Source: Microbacterium sp. SL75 (GTDB lineage Bacteria > Actinomycetota > Actinomycetes > Actinomycetales > Microbacteriaceae). From it: DNA of 64,000 nt. The position numbers and the translations under genes were made by a program. This document shows, one piece after another, positions 28,477-37,380 of the stretch. The stretch lies in assembly GCF_026625865.1 (NCBI RefSeq), contig NZ_CP113067.1:1798001-1862000 (forward strand). The letters run 5' to 3'. Positions within the stretch are counted from its first letter, which is position 1, and every line of letters starts with the position of its first letter. The notes under the pieces were generated by a model. It was not told the DNA's origin. It worked only from the letters and a program-made list of their open reading frames with translations, and searched no databases.

Positions 28477-30140
28477 GGTGTTCCGGCCTCGACGCGGGAG
28501 GGGAGGATGACCGTCACCGTCGTGCCGGCACCCAACTCGCTCTCGAGGAAGAGAGAACCTCCCTGTTCCTCGACGATGCTCCGGATGATGCCCATACCGA
28601 GTCCGGTGCCGGGGGTGGGGCTCTCTCGCACCGACTGCGCGCGGAAGTACGGGTCGAAGACTCGCTCGAGGTCGTCGGGATGGATGCCGATGCCGGTGTC
28701 GGCGAAGTGGAGGACGACGTCGTCTGGTGAGAGTTCGCCGGAGATGCGGATCATGCCTCCCGCGGGCGTGTACTTGATCGCGTTGCTCAGGATGTTGTCG
28801 AACGCCTGCCGAAGGCGGAATGCGTCCCCGACCACCTCGGCGGTGTCGGGCAGGTCGTCCACCACGCTCACGCGGCGTGCCGCCGCTGCGGGGCGGAAAG
28901 ACGCCAGCGACGAGGCGATGATGCGGCTGGCATCGGCGGCGCCGGGGGAGGAGGATTCGCGGAACACCCCCCTCGAGGTGGCGAGGATCTCGGAGATGAG
29001 CTTCTGCATGCGCTCGCCGGCGCCGGCGATCACCTCGAGCTGCTCTCGCACCTTGGGTGAGAGGTCGGGGTCGTCGAGGGCGAGATCGGCGTGGCCGATG
29101 ATGGCGGTCAGCGGGTTACGCAACTCATGAGACACCGTCGCCGCGAGGCGCTCGCGCGCACGTTCGGACTCGATCAGCGCGGTGATGTCGTGGACGATGA
29201 GCAGCGTGCTCTCGGGCTCGTCGGAGGAGACGAGTCGGCGTGTCGATGCCGAGAGCGCGTGCCATTCGCCGTGGGGATCGAAGAGCCAGACGCGCTCGTC
29301 GTCGAACTGCTCTCCGCGCGATGCCCGCGCGAAGGGACGCTCGGCCTCGGGGAGGGGCTCTCCGCGGAGCGTCGCGTATTCGACCGCTGCCCCCGGACGC
29401 TGCGGTTCGTCGCGTTCGACCCCGTACAGGGCGACATACGTGTCGTTCAGCGCCAGCACTTCGCCGTCCACGGACAGGCGGGCGATGCCGGTGTCGAGCC
29501 CGTTCAGCATCTGCGACACCCGGCGTTCCTGGCCGGACACGCGCTGGAGGGTTCCCTGGAGTCGGCTGGCCTGGCGCCGCAGCAATTGCTTGAACGCCCT
29601 CGTCTGCCGCGCTGAGAGGAAGGAGGTGATGCCGATGAACGTCAGGGAGAGCAGAACGACGATCAGTCTGAGCGCTGTCACCGGGCCGGAGGCGTTCACC
29701 GTGGCGTCCACCACGATGATCATGCCGACCGTGCTGAGCGCGGAGATGAGGTACACGAGGGTGAAGTGGGTGGCGATCCAGATGATGGGAAAGACCCAGA
29801 AGAAACCGAAGCGCAGATCTGTGCCGAAGCTCAGAAGACCGATGCCGAGGATGTCGCCGAACGGAACGGCCGCGACCACGGACCGGGGGATCTTCTGCCA
29901 GGGCACGACGATCGCTATCGCCGTCAGGGCGATGATGACGCCCACGCCGGAGGAGAACGGCCACAGGGAGAACAGGGACGGCTCGAGAGCCTGGACCAGC
30001 AGGACCGTGATGACGACGCTCGCCCCCAGAACGAGCTGAAGAAGCCAAATCGACCGGGTGCGGCTGCCCGGGTTGGTCGCGTCATCGTCGGGGATGCCCT
30101 CCGAAGGAATCGCCGGAGGAACACTCCTCATGGATGCCAT
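28473..30140 (-). CDS. Sensor histidine kinase with membrane-embedded N-terminus
   Basis: The 555 residues hold about six membrane segments (residues 30-190), a PAS-like domain (about 210-320), the HisKA box VSHELRNPLTAIIGH (His about 337) and an ATPase domain with NILSNAIKYTP, ADTGIGIHPDD and GTGLGMGI. No HAMP or large extracellular domain is present, so the signal is probably sensed in or near the membrane. The start ATG 30140 lies 6 nt after TACACT (30152-30147), a leaderless layout. No response regulator is adjacent, but an OmpR-type one lies 4 kb away in the same locus and is the natural candidate partner. Confidence 0.9.
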   Translation of the reverse strand: MASMRSVPPAIPSEGIPDDDATNPGSRTRSIWLLQLVLGASVVITVLLVQALEPSLFSLWPFSSGVGVIIALTAIAIVVPWQKIPRSVVAAVPFGDILGIGLLSFGTDLRFGFFWVFPIIWIATHFTLVYLISALSTVGMIIVVDATVNASGPVTALRLIVVLLSLTFIGITSFLSARQTRAFKQLLRRQASRLQGTLQRVSGQERRVSQMLNGLDTGIARLSVDGEVLALNDTYVALYGVERDEPQRPGAAVEYATLRGEPLPEAERPFARASRGEQFDDERVWLFDPHGEWHALSASTRRLVSSDEPESTLLIVHDITALIESERARERLAATVSHELRNPLTAIIGHADLALDDPDLSPKVREQLEVIAGAGERMQKLISEILATSRGVFRESSSPGAADASRIIASSLASFRPAAAARRVSVVDDLPDTAEVVGDAFRLRQAFDNILSNAIKYTPAGGMIRISGELSPDDVVLHFADTGIGIHPDDLERVFDPYFRAQSVRESPTPGTGLGMGIIRSIVEEQGGSLFLESELGAGTTVTVILPSRVEAGTP

Positions 30141-30313
30141 TCTCCGAGTGTATAGAGAGTGGTGTAGTCTTCTGCGCGCCATCCTGTCTCTGCTCGCCCC
30201 GCGTGGTCCCGATCACGCCGTCCGGTCAGACTCCCCCTGAGGCCTGCATCCCGCAGTGTGATGGTCGATCATCGACCTCCCGCGCGTTTCGCGCCCTTCC
30301 TCAGGAGACACCT

Positions 30314-31117
30314 GTGAGCATGCCCTCTCGCCGTCGTGTGCGCGCAGCAGCCGCGACCGTCGCCCTCGCCCTCGCCCTGCCGACTGTCCTGTCCGGTTGC
30401 AGCCAGATCACCGATGTGCTCGGTGCGTTCCCCGGGCAGGCGGGGAGCAACCAGTCCGTCGTCGTGGCGACGCCCGCGCCGCAGGCCTCGGCGGGGACCA
30501 AGCCTTTCGACTCCCAGTTCACCTACGACGGGTCGGTGCGGCTGACCTCGGAGGTCGCCGACGGCCTCGAGCTGCGCCTCGATGTCTGGGCGGTCGACCC
30601 CAAGCGCACGATGGAGTGGACCGCGACGAACGAGAAGCAGCTCGGTTTCGCTGTCAACATCGTCGACGATCGCGTCGACGAGAAGGCGGTCCTCGCGCAG
30701 AAGCGGCGCGTCTACGTGTCGTCCATCTCCATCACCTCGCAGACCGCTCAGACCGGCGGCCAGGTCTCGAACCCGTTCCAGTTCAGCGCCGATCCGCGAA
30801 CGCTGGTCCCTTCGGACACCCTGCGTTCGGACCGGGGGCTTCTCCTCAACAGCTTCCAGGGCGGACTCCTGGTGCCGACGACGTCCATCCGCCAGCTCCC
30901 GGCAGACACGTACGGCATCACGCTGGAGTTCGCACTGAACGTGGCTGTCGAGGGCGCCGCGAACACGGACTCCTCCTTCAGCCAGCAGACCGTGTACCAG
31001 TACCTCCCCATCGCGATCTTCGCGGACGAGGGACAGTCCTCGAGCGGCACCAGCACGGGCACATCGAGCTCGACCGGGCGCGCTCCGGGCTGGGGCACGT
31101 CGACCGACCAGGGCTGA
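30314..31117 (+). CDS. Secreted lipoprotein B of the glucan-type locus
   Basis: This protein has 267 residues with a lipoprotein signal (lipobox LSGC) and a Gln/Ser/Pro linker. A beta-rich domain of about 190 residues and a Ser/Thr/Gly-rich tail complete it. The domain resembles that of lipoprotein A at 26728 over its whole length, so the two arose by duplication. The GTG at 30314 sits 6 nt after CAGGAGA; the ATG at 30320 is an alternative. Its stop is 6 nt from the stop of the convergent membrane protein B, the same arrangement as in pair A. Confidence 0.75.
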   Translation: MSMPSRRRVRAAAATVALALALPTVLSGCSQITDVLGAFPGQAGSNQSVVVATPAPQASAGTKPFDSQFTYDGSVRLTSEVADGLELRLDVWAVDPKRTMEWTATNEKQLGFAVNIVDDRVDEKAVLAQKRRVYVSSISITSQTAQTGGQVSNPFQFSADPRTLVPSDTLRSDRGLLLNSFQGGLLVPTTSIRQLPADTYGITLEFALNVAVEGAANTDSSFSQQTVYQYLPIAIFADEGQSSSGTSTGTSSSTGRAPGWGTSTDQG

Positions 31118-31123
31118 CCCGCC

Positions 31124-32203
31124 TCAGTCGGCTCTCGGCTGCCGCAGGCGAGGCCGCGCCCGGCGGCTCTCCATGAGCCACGAGAGATCGTCGACGTCCC
31201 TCAGAAGGTAGTGCTCGAAGACGAGGTCGGGGACGTCGTCGTAGTCGATCGAGGGCATGCGTCGCGCGAATGCGCGTCGCAAAGACTCCTCGACCTCTGC
31301 CGCAGCTGTCGCGGCGGGGTGGACGAGGAAGACCGCGTCGCGGGTGGGCATCCCGGTCACGACATCGGGTACGACGTCGGCGGCGGCGTCCGACACGGTG
31401 CGCAGCATCGTTTCGCCGAGCTCGCTGCTGTGGGCAGCGCGGATCAGATTGATCTCGGGAACGCGCACGAGGGTCGCCCGCACACCGGGGTGCTCGACGA
31501 GGAGTCGGGCGGTCTCGCGACGCAGAGTTCCACGGTCGTGCGCACGGGTGCCGGGAGCGGGGTCGTCGTCGAGCTGACGGCCGATCCATACGGCGCCGAC
31601 CGAGACCAGCGCGATCGCGATCGCGCTGACCGCAGCCGTGGTCTCGGGGGAGACGGGGCCCTGACGCAGCAGCGGCGCCATACCGGAGACGGCGGCGGCG
31701 GCCAGGCGGGCGAGGTTGTAGAGCGCGTACAGGCTCAGGGTCCAGGAGAGCAGACGAGCTCCGCTCAGTCGCCCCACGGGAGAGCGAGCGCACTCGAGCG
31801 CACCGAGAGCCGAGAACACGACGAGGCCGGCCGTCTTCAGGAGGGTTGCATCGTCGAGGGGCACGAGGAAGGTCAAGCCCAAGAGCAGGATGCCACCGGC
31901 GCCGGTGCTGATCGCGCCGATCGCGCGCCGACCGTTCAGTCGTCGCGCGCCCGCCCAGAGAAGACCGACCGCCATGACGTTGGTCGCGTTCCCGGCGGCC
32001 GCGGCTGCCACGGAGTCCCACGCGGTCTCCATCACGTTCAGCGCTCCGCACAGTAAAGCGGCGATGGCCGCCATGCCGAAGTACCGGACCATGTCCGCGC
32101 GTGGTCCGCCGCGGTCGTCCTCGGGTCGCCCGTGCGCCAGGAACAGCATGGTGAGGGCGACGCCCGCGGCGGCGATGGATGCCAGCAGAGCGAGGACGAT
32201 CAC
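31124..32203 (-). CDS. Integral membrane protein, possible degenerate GGDEF relative (B)
   Basis: The 359-residue protein has about seven membrane segments (1-215) and a cytoplasmic domain of about 140 residues. Size, topology and convergent position opposite a lipoprotein match membrane protein A. The cytoplasmic domain could be a further eroded GGDEF fold (TGMPTRDAVFLV at the place of the signature), but it lacks the ending that makes A recognisable, so this is uncertain. The GTG start follows GAAGGAG. Confidence 0.6.
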   Translation of the reverse strand: MIVLALLASIAAAGVALTMLFLAHGRPEDDRGGPRADMVRYFGMAAIAALLCGALNVMETAWDSVAAAAAGNATNVMAVGLLWAGARRLNGRRAIGAISTGAGGILLLGLTFLVPLDDATLLKTAGLVVFSALGALECARSPVGRLSGARLLSWTLSLYALYNLARLAAAAVSGMAPLLRQGPVSPETTAAVSAIAIALVSVGAVWIGRQLDDDPAPGTRAHDRGTLRRETARLLVEHPGVRATLVRVPEINLIRAAHSSELGETMLRTVSDAAADVVPDVVTGMPTRDAVFLVHPAATAAAEVEESLRRAFARRMPSIDYDDVPDLVFEHYLLRDVDDLSWLMESRRARPRLRQPRAD

Positions 32204-32347
32204 GGACGGTCGTCTCCTTCAGGTGCCCGTCGCAATCTTGCGGAAATCTTGCGGGGACGGTGGTCGTGTGCATCGGTCGTCTTGCGGCGAACCTACCAGA
32301 GTGGAACTCGGCCGATACGCCGCGAGAACCGACAGGAAGACACCGCC

Positions 32348-33817
32348 ATGACCGATGCGCGCAGCTTCACCCCCCACGCCCGGGACTTCGATATGCACCC
32401 GGGCGCGCTGGGAGCCGCCGGCGAGCACGGCTTCGCCGATGACTTCGCCGCGGTGCTCGAGAACACGTCGGTGCACCGTTCCACGATCGGTTGCGTCATC
32501 CCCGCCTACAACGAGGAAGAGTCGATCGCCGACGTCATCGAGGCGTTGCTCGCTCAGACCCGCGTGCCGGACGTCATCCACGTGGTCGTCAACAACACCT
32601 CCGACGCCACGGTGAAGATCGCTTCGGAGTACAGCGGCCCGCACGAGCTGAGCACCGAGCTCGGGGAGCAGTTCACCGAGGTCTTCGTCCACGACATCGG
32701 CAAGAACCCCGACAAGAAGGTCGGCGCGCTCAACTACGGGTACTCCCTCGTCGAGGGGTACGACTATCTCCTCGGCGTCGACGGAGACACCATCGCCGAC
32801 AGCAAGGCCGTCGAGTACCTCGAGACCGAGGCGATCTCCGACTCCCGCATCGGCGGTATCTCTGCGATCTACACGATCGACGACAAGCCCATCAAGGGCC
32901 TCGTCGCCCGGTTCCTCACCGCCGGCCAGCGCACGCAGTTCGCGGCGTTCAACCTGCAGAACATGCTGCGCGGTCGCAACATGGCGGTGCTCGGCGGTCA
33001 GTTCTCGATCTTCTCCACCAACGCCCTGCGCGACGCGATGAAACAGAACCACCAGAGCACCCCGTGGGTGAAGGACTCCGAGGTCGAGGACTCCCTGCTG
33101 TCCCTGCAGATCAAGAGCGCGGGCTACTTGACCAAGATCAGCCCGTACGCTCGCGCCGATGTGGGCGGCATGACCACGCTCTCCGGTTACGACGCCCAGC
33201 AGGTGAAGTGGACCTATGGCGCCATCGAGCTGATGTGGCCCGGACAGCGCGGCGACACCAAGGGGCAACCGTTCCACCCGAACCTCCGTCTGCGTTGGTT
33301 CGAGAACTTCGGCATGCTCACGAACCTCTTCGTCCGCGTGGCCTTCCTGACCCTTCTCGCCGGGTCGCTGACGATCCACGCCTTCGTCTTCTCGCCGATG
33401 TGGCTCATCCCGCCGGTGATCGCCATGCTGCTGAACCTCCGCATCGCCCGCACGATGAAGAACGTCGACCGCACAGACGTCCTGTTCGCGGTGCTGTTCT
33501 TCCCCGCGGAGATCTTCATGTGGATCCGTATCAGTCACTTCGTCCGCTCGTGGACCCGATTCCTCTCGCGCAAGAAGGTCGACAACTGGGCGATGCAGGC
33601 CAAGGCCGAGCGCGGTGGGGGACTCGGACACTGGACGCCGATGGTCGTGCTCATCGCCGTCGCCATCGCCCTCGCGGTGATCTGGGTCATGGTCGGCCCC
33701 ATGGTGCAGTCGTCGATCCTGTGGATCGGTTGGCCCATCGTCGGCGTCGTGACCGTTCTTCAGACGCTCCTCATGTTCTCCAAGCTCGTCCGTCGCCACC
33801 ACGGCTTCAAGGTCTGA
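32348..33817 (+). CDS. Family 2 processive glycosyltransferase (cellulose synthase-like)
   Basis: The 489-residue membrane enzyme has the GT2 pattern: nucleotide-binding PAYNEEES (52-59), DGD (145-147) for the metal, the acceptor-site Glu-Asp in SEVEDSLLSLQ (247-248) and QQVKW (284-288) in place of the classical QxxRW. Two to three membrane segments lie at about 330-410 and two at 450-480. There is no PilZ domain. Processive beta-glycan synthesis (glucan or N-acetylglucosamine polymer) fits. ATG at 32348 follows AGGAAGA. The GH6 enzyme 1 kb away points to a beta-1,4-glucan product; this is inference. Confidence 0.85.
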   Translation: MTDARSFTPHARDFDMHPGALGAAGEHGFADDFAAVLENTSVHRSTIGCVIPAYNEEESIADVIEALLAQTRVPDVIHVVVNNTSDATVKIASEYSGPHELSTELGEQFTEVFVHDIGKNPDKKVGALNYGYSLVEGYDYLLGVDGDTIADSKAVEYLETEAISDSRIGGISAIYTIDDKPIKGLVARFLTAGQRTQFAAFNLQNMLRGRNMAVLGGQFSIFSTNALRDAMKQNHQSTPWVKDSEVEDSLLSLQIKSAGYLTKISPYARADVGGMTTLSGYDAQQVKWTYGAIELMWPGQRGDTKGQPFHPNLRLRWFENFGMLTNLFVRVAFLTLLAGSLTIHAFVFSPMWLIPPVIAMLLNLRIARTMKNVDRTDVLFAVLFFPAEIFMWIRISHFVRSWTRFLSRKKVDNWAMQAKAERGGGLGHWTPMVVLIAVAIALAVIWVMVGPMVQSSILWIGWPIVGVVTVLQTLLMFSKLVRRHHGFKV

Positions 33818-33855
33818 CGGACGCAAGATCTGATACGCCCGAACGCATCAGAAAC

Positions 33856-33893
33856 ACGGATGCCTCGGCCCTGGGGAGGGTCGAGGCATCCGT
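33856..33893. terminator. Bidirectional terminator between glycosyltransferase and response regulator
   Basis: A 16-bp stem with one wobble pair (33856-33871 with 33878-33893) and a 6-nt loop lies between the convergent stops. Confidence 0.75.
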
Positions 33894-33908
33894 CATGTGT
33901 GCGGGGCG

Positions 33909-34850
33909 TCAGGGAGTGGAGAGCAACTCCGAGGTGAGGCGATAGCCCACCCCACGTACCGTTTCGATGTAACGCGGGTTGGCCGGGTTGTCGCCGAGCT
34001 TGCGGCGCAGGTTTGTCATGTGCGCCTCGATCGCCCGCTTGTCGGCTTCTCCGACGAAGTAGCTCGTCACGTACGACTCGCCGCGCAGGACCAGAGTGAG
34101 GTCGGCCTTGCTGCGCACCCGCCGCTTGGACTCCATCAGGGTCGCGAGCAGGTCGAACTCCGTGCGGGTGAGTTCCAGCTCCTCCCCGCCGACGCGCACG
34201 AGGCGGCTGTCGGGATCGAGCAGCAGATCTCGGTGAGCCACCCAGGCGCCACCGGTGGGCGTGAGTTCTCCGGCCGCCGAGCGGGGGACGATCTCGCCAC
34301 CCGGCGCCGCCTCGCGCGGCTCCGGGCCCTGGGAGGACGGCACGATGACGGCCGCCGTGGAAGGGGCGTTCGCCGCCTGCGGTGCGACGGGTGCCTCAGG
34401 GCGCCCGGCGGGGAAGGACGGGCCCACGCTGTCTTGGCGGGGGGCCGAGGAAACGGCGGACTCCCCGGCGCGGGGGCGGCGGAGCAGCGCTTCGATGCGC
34501 GCGCGAAGCTCGCGGGGGCGGAACGGTTTCACGACGTACTCGTCGGCGCCGGCGCCGAGGCCGAGCACGACGTCGGCCTCTTCTTCGAGACCGGTGAGCA
34601 TGATGATGTAGGTGTCGCTCTTCTGACGAATCCGACGCGCGGCTTCGAAGCCGTCGATGCCCGGCATGTTGACGTCCAGCGTGGTGATCAGCGGCTGATA
34701 CGCGATGACGGCGCGAACCCCGTCGATGCCGTTGCCGACGGAGACGGTCGAGAACCCCGCAGACTCGAGCACTTCGACAAGCAGGTGGCGGATATCGGGA
34801 TCGTCTTCCACGATCACGGCTGTTTTCAGCATCTCGGTGCTGTCGCTCAT
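33909..34850 (-). CDS. OmpR-type response regulator with long linker
   Basis: The 313-residue protein begins with a receiver domain (acidic pair EDD 15-17, phospho-acceptor Asp59 in TTLDVNMPG, Lys in VVKPFRP). A Pro/Ala-rich linker of about 90 residues follows, about five times the usual length, then a winged-helix DNA-binding domain (TRTEFDLLATLMES ... HMTNLRRKLGDNP ... VRGVGYRL). Start ATG 34850 gives SDSTEMLKTAVIVEDD. It is convergent with the glycosyltransferase and upstream of the GH6 gene's 3' end. Partnership with the kinase at 28473 is inferred from co-location. Confidence 0.9.
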   Translation of the reverse strand: MSDSTEMLKTAVIVEDDPDIRHLLVEVLESAGFSTVSVGNGIDGVRAVIAYQPLITTLDVNMPGIDGFEAARRIRQKSDTYIIMLTGLEEEADVVLGLGAGADEYVVKPFRPRELRARIEALLRRPRAGESAVSSAPRQDSVGPSFPAGRPEAPVAPQAANAPSTAAVIVPSSQGPEPREAAPGGEIVPRSAAGELTPTGGAWVAHRDLLLDPDSRLVRVGGEELELTRTEFDLLATLMESKRRVRSKADLTLVLRGESYVTSYFVGEADKRAIEAHMTNLRRKLGDNPANPRYIETVRGVGYRLTSELLSTP

Positions 34851-34971
34851 GTCACCCACTCTTCCGGCTTCGCACGGGACCGTGCCCGCGTTCTTCCCCG
34901 AGTCGCGGCGTCGCAGCGCGACGAGCGCAATTTTGGCACACATCGCGGCTGCGACGCGGTCGACTCGGAGC

Positions 34972-35997
34972 TCAGCGCTGTTCGCGTGTCAGTTCCGCTG
35001 CCGCGGCAGGCCACCACACGCCCGCGGCGGGACCGCCGTTGCACTCGCCGTCGCTCTCGCCTGCAGGCTTGATCCATAGGTTGGTGTCGACGACGTCGTC
35101 GCCGTACGAGCCGCCCGGGCTGCCGACCAGGCGGTCGGAGGGATTGCACCATTCCGAGCCCGCCGGTCCTGCGCCGTTGCGCGAGGTGTCGATCACGGCG
35201 TGAGTGCCTCCGAGAAGATCGGACAGGGCGTGCGCGTAGGCGAACTCGGCGGCAGTGTCCTGGTAGTTCGAGACGTTCAGGGCGACGCCGCGCACTTCGG
35301 GCAGAATCCCCATCGCCCGGATGAGCCCCGCCATTTCAGCGGCAGGGTGCCAGGCGGAGTGGCCGCCGTCGATGTAGACCCACGTGTTGGTGCCACGGAT
35401 GTTCTCGACAGCTTGCTGCAAGTACCCGGCGCGATCGCTCACGGACCCGCACGAGGAGGACAAAGCGATGCTGTCGGGCTCGAGCACCACGATCTTCTGG
35501 AGGTCCGACGCGTTGCGCAGGGCATCGCCGATGCGTTTCGTCCATTGCGCGTACGACGAGGGGTCGAGGCCTCCGGCCGAGTGGTTTCCGCAGTCACGGT
35601 CGGGCAGCCCGTAGACCGCTATCGAGAGCGACGCCTTCTGATCGCGAGCCTCCGCTGCGAGGTGTGCGATGCGGTCCCACACCTCGTCGACGGGGTCGAT
35701 CTCGGGGGTGAGCCAGTAGGTGGTGGGCTGCAAGGAGAGCCACTGCGCGGCGGCGACCTCGTCGGCGTCCCCGCCGCCCGAGCGAGCAGCCTGGGCGGCC
35801 TTGGACTCGTTCGGTGCGACGATCCGGGTGTCGACGGCCGGTGGTTTCGCCGACAGAGTCTGGAAGAGAGTGGTCACCAGGCTTCCGACGACGCCGATTC
35901 CCGCGATGACCGCCACGATCGCGACGACTGCGCCAGCGACGAGAAGCGCGCGGGGGAGCCGTCGTCGGGGCCGCTTCGGCCGAGATGATCTCGCCAC
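34972..35997 (-). CDS. Membrane-anchored glycoside hydrolase family 6 (endoglucanase-like)
   Basis: The 341-residue protein has a basic N-terminus and one membrane anchor (residues about 16-40), then a GH6 domain. Signatures are VYGLPDRDCGNHSAGG (region of the catalytic acid), VVLEPDSIAL, YIDGGHSAWHP, NVSNYQ, DTSRNGAGP and LWIKPAGESDG. GH6 enzymes cut beta-1,4-glucans by inversion. A dedicated endoglucanase is a normal companion of cellulose synthases. The GTG at 35997 follows TAGAGT (36010-36005) by 7 nt, a leaderless start; an in-frame ATG at 36105 would place the promoter inside the gene. Confidence 0.9.
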   Translation of the reverse strand: MARSSRPKRPRRRLPRALLVAGAVVAIVAVIAGIGVVGSLVTTLFQTLSAKPPAVDTRIVAPNESKAAQAARSGGGDADEVAAAQWLSLQPTTYWLTPEIDPVDEVWDRIAHLAAEARDQKASLSIAVYGLPDRDCGNHSAGGLDPSSYAQWTKRIGDALRNASDLQKIVVLEPDSIALSSSCGSVSDRAGYLQQAVENIRGTNTWVYIDGGHSAWHPAAEMAGLIRAMGILPEVRGVALNVSNYQDTAAEFAYAHALSDLLGGTHAVIDTSRNGAGPAGSEWCNPSDRLVGSPGGSYGDDVVDTNLWIKPAGESDGECNGGPAAGVWWPAAAAELTREQR

Positions 35998-36072
35998 GTT
36001 CGGAACTCTAGTCGAGGTGGCACCCGCCGGGGTCGAGGTAGTTAATCGGGTGAAGCGATATAGACTCACTTC

Positions 36073-36393
36073 GTGGGAAAACTGGTTTACAACACCGCGG
36101 GTCATTCATTCGATATCGAAGATCGGACGCTCTCCCACCTACGCATGGTCTTCATGAACAAGCTGCGTAGAGGCGAGTCGTTCATGTTCCACTTCCCGAT
36201 GGGCGACGGCAGCGGCACGCGTACGCTCTGGATCTCTCCGTCCATCCCGCTCGTCTTTCACTTCTACGGCAGTCGTGCGCCGCAGCTGAATCGTCGGTGG
36301 ATCGAGGACCTCATGGACGAAGCCAGCTCCCCGCAAGGACTCAGCGTCACGGCCGAGCCCGACCCCGAGTCCGTCCTGACGTCGTCGGGCTGA
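36073..36393 (+). CDS. DUF7882 family small protein, copy 1
   Basis: The 106-residue protein starts MGKLVYNTAGHSFDIEDRTL and contains the two motifs shared by all three copies in this window: KLRRGESF and LWISPSIPL. Members were once mislabelled as ATP-dependent DNA ligase; no ligase motif is present and the function is unknown. The start is GTG 36073, 6 nt after TAGACT (36061-36066), so it is probably leaderless and divergent from the GH6 gene. It is the most distant of the three copies. Its stop is 6 nt from that of the convergent MarR gene. Confidence 0.8.
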   Translation: MGKLVYNTAGHSFDIEDRTLSHLRMVFMNKLRRGESFMFHFPMGDGSGTRTLWISPSIPLVFHFYGSRAPQLNRRWIEDLMDEASSPQGLSVTAEPDPESVLTSSG

Positions 36394-36399
36394 GCCGAC

Positions 36400-36855
36400 T
36401 CAGGCGCATTCGGCGTCGACGACCTCTCGGACACGGTCAAGGAATGCGGCGATCTGGTCGGCGGTGTCGCTGGGCAGTCCCAGGGCGAACTCGCGGACGC
36501 GGGCTGTCACAGGGTCGATCGCATCCGGGTCTGTGTCGCGATCGAACGGGACGACGAACTTGCTCCGGCGGTCCGACGGGTTGGCGACGAAGTCGACGAG
36601 GCCGCCCGCGCGCAGGCGGTCGAGCATTCCTGTCACCGACGCTGTGGAGATGCCCAAGGACTGCGCGATCTCGGTCGGAGTCAGGCTTCCCCCGGCATCC
36701 GCGCGTTCCAGGATGAGCCTCATCGCCGCGCGGGCGTTCTCGCTGGGGCCGCAATCGGACTGCCGGCGACGAGCAAGCCGCGCTTCCGCCAAGCGGAGCC
36801 GTTCTACCGCGCGCGCTGCCGTCTTCGCGTGATCGTGTTCGGTCTCGAGCGTCAT
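36400..36855 (-). CDS. MarR-family regulator linked to DUF7882 genes (1)
   Basis: The 151-residue protein has a MarR winged helix: recognition helix region EIAQSLGISTASVTGMLDRL and wing NPSDRRSKFVVP. ATG 36855 follows GAGGAGA; codons further upstream in frame are leader. TAGAAT (36892-36887) is a likely -10 box and overlaps CTAGTTAGG. The gene is flanked by two DUF7882 genes, one convergent and one divergent, so it probably controls at least the divergent one and itself. A second MarR gene at 48670 has the same arrangement. Confidence 0.85.
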   Translation of the reverse strand: MTLETEHDHAKTAARAVERLRLAEARLARRRQSDCGPSENARAAMRLILERADAGGSLTPTEIAQSLGISTASVTGMLDRLRAGGLVDFVANPSDRRSKFVVPFDRDTDPDAIDPVTARVREFALGLPSDTADQIAAFLDRVREVVDAECA

Positions 36856-36983
36856 AGGTCTCCTCGGGGTTGGGCCCCGTCTGAGCATTCTAGTTAGGTT
36901 GCCGAGATTCCAGCCGACCGGCTTATTCCGGCTCGAGTCCAACAATCTGGGGTCGCGTAGAGACTTCTTTCTCGGTTCATATG

Positions 36984-37008
36984 CACGACGGTCGTGATCT
37001 CGTATCAT
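36984..37008 (+). promoter_or_regulatory. Possible operator and -10 box of DUF7882 copy 2
   Basis: A 13-bp inverted repeat, CACGAC-G-GTCGTG (36984-36996), lies 6 bp upstream of TATCAT (37003-37008), a good -10 box for the gene at 37042. It could bind the divergent MarR regulator. Confidence 0.4.
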
Positions 37009-37041
37009 TTCCGGCAGGACGCACCCGGGAAGGAGAGGCCG

Positions 37042-37368
37042 ATGGGCTCACTGTTCTACGGGTCTTCCGCGAGTCCGATCCGCATGCCCGACCGCATCCT
37101 CGCTCACATCAAAGTCGTCGTCGCGACCAAGCTGCGGCGCGGGGAGAGCTTCACGATGTCATGGCGGCATCCCTCCGGTGAACCGACCGGCCGGAGCACC
37201 CTGTGGATACAGCCGTCCATTCCGCTGCGATTCGTCTTCGCCTCCGCGGAAGCCGAGGTCCTCGACCCGGCGCTCCTTCACTCGCTCGCGAATTCCGCGA
37301 ACTCTTCCGGAGGCCTGACTCTCGAGCTCGACGACATCACCGAGGCCGTCATCTCCGACGCGCGCTGA
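37042..37368 (+). CDS. DUF7882 family small protein, copy 2
   Basis: The 108-residue protein begins MGSLFYGSSASPIRMPDRIL and has KVVVATKLRRGESFTMSW and LWIQPSIPLRFVF. It is much closer to copy 3 (49341) than to copy 1. ATG 37042 follows AAGGAGAGG. No membrane segment, signal peptide or Cys pair is present, so a cytoplasmic single-domain protein is likely. Function unknown. It is divergent from the MarR gene at 36400. Confidence 0.85.
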   Translation: MGSLFYGSSASPIRMPDRILAHIKVVVATKLRRGESFTMSWRHPSGEPTGRSTLWIQPSIPLRFVFASAEAEVLDPALLHSLANSANSSGGLTLELDDITEAVISDAR

Positions 37369-37380
37369 ATCGTCGAGATC

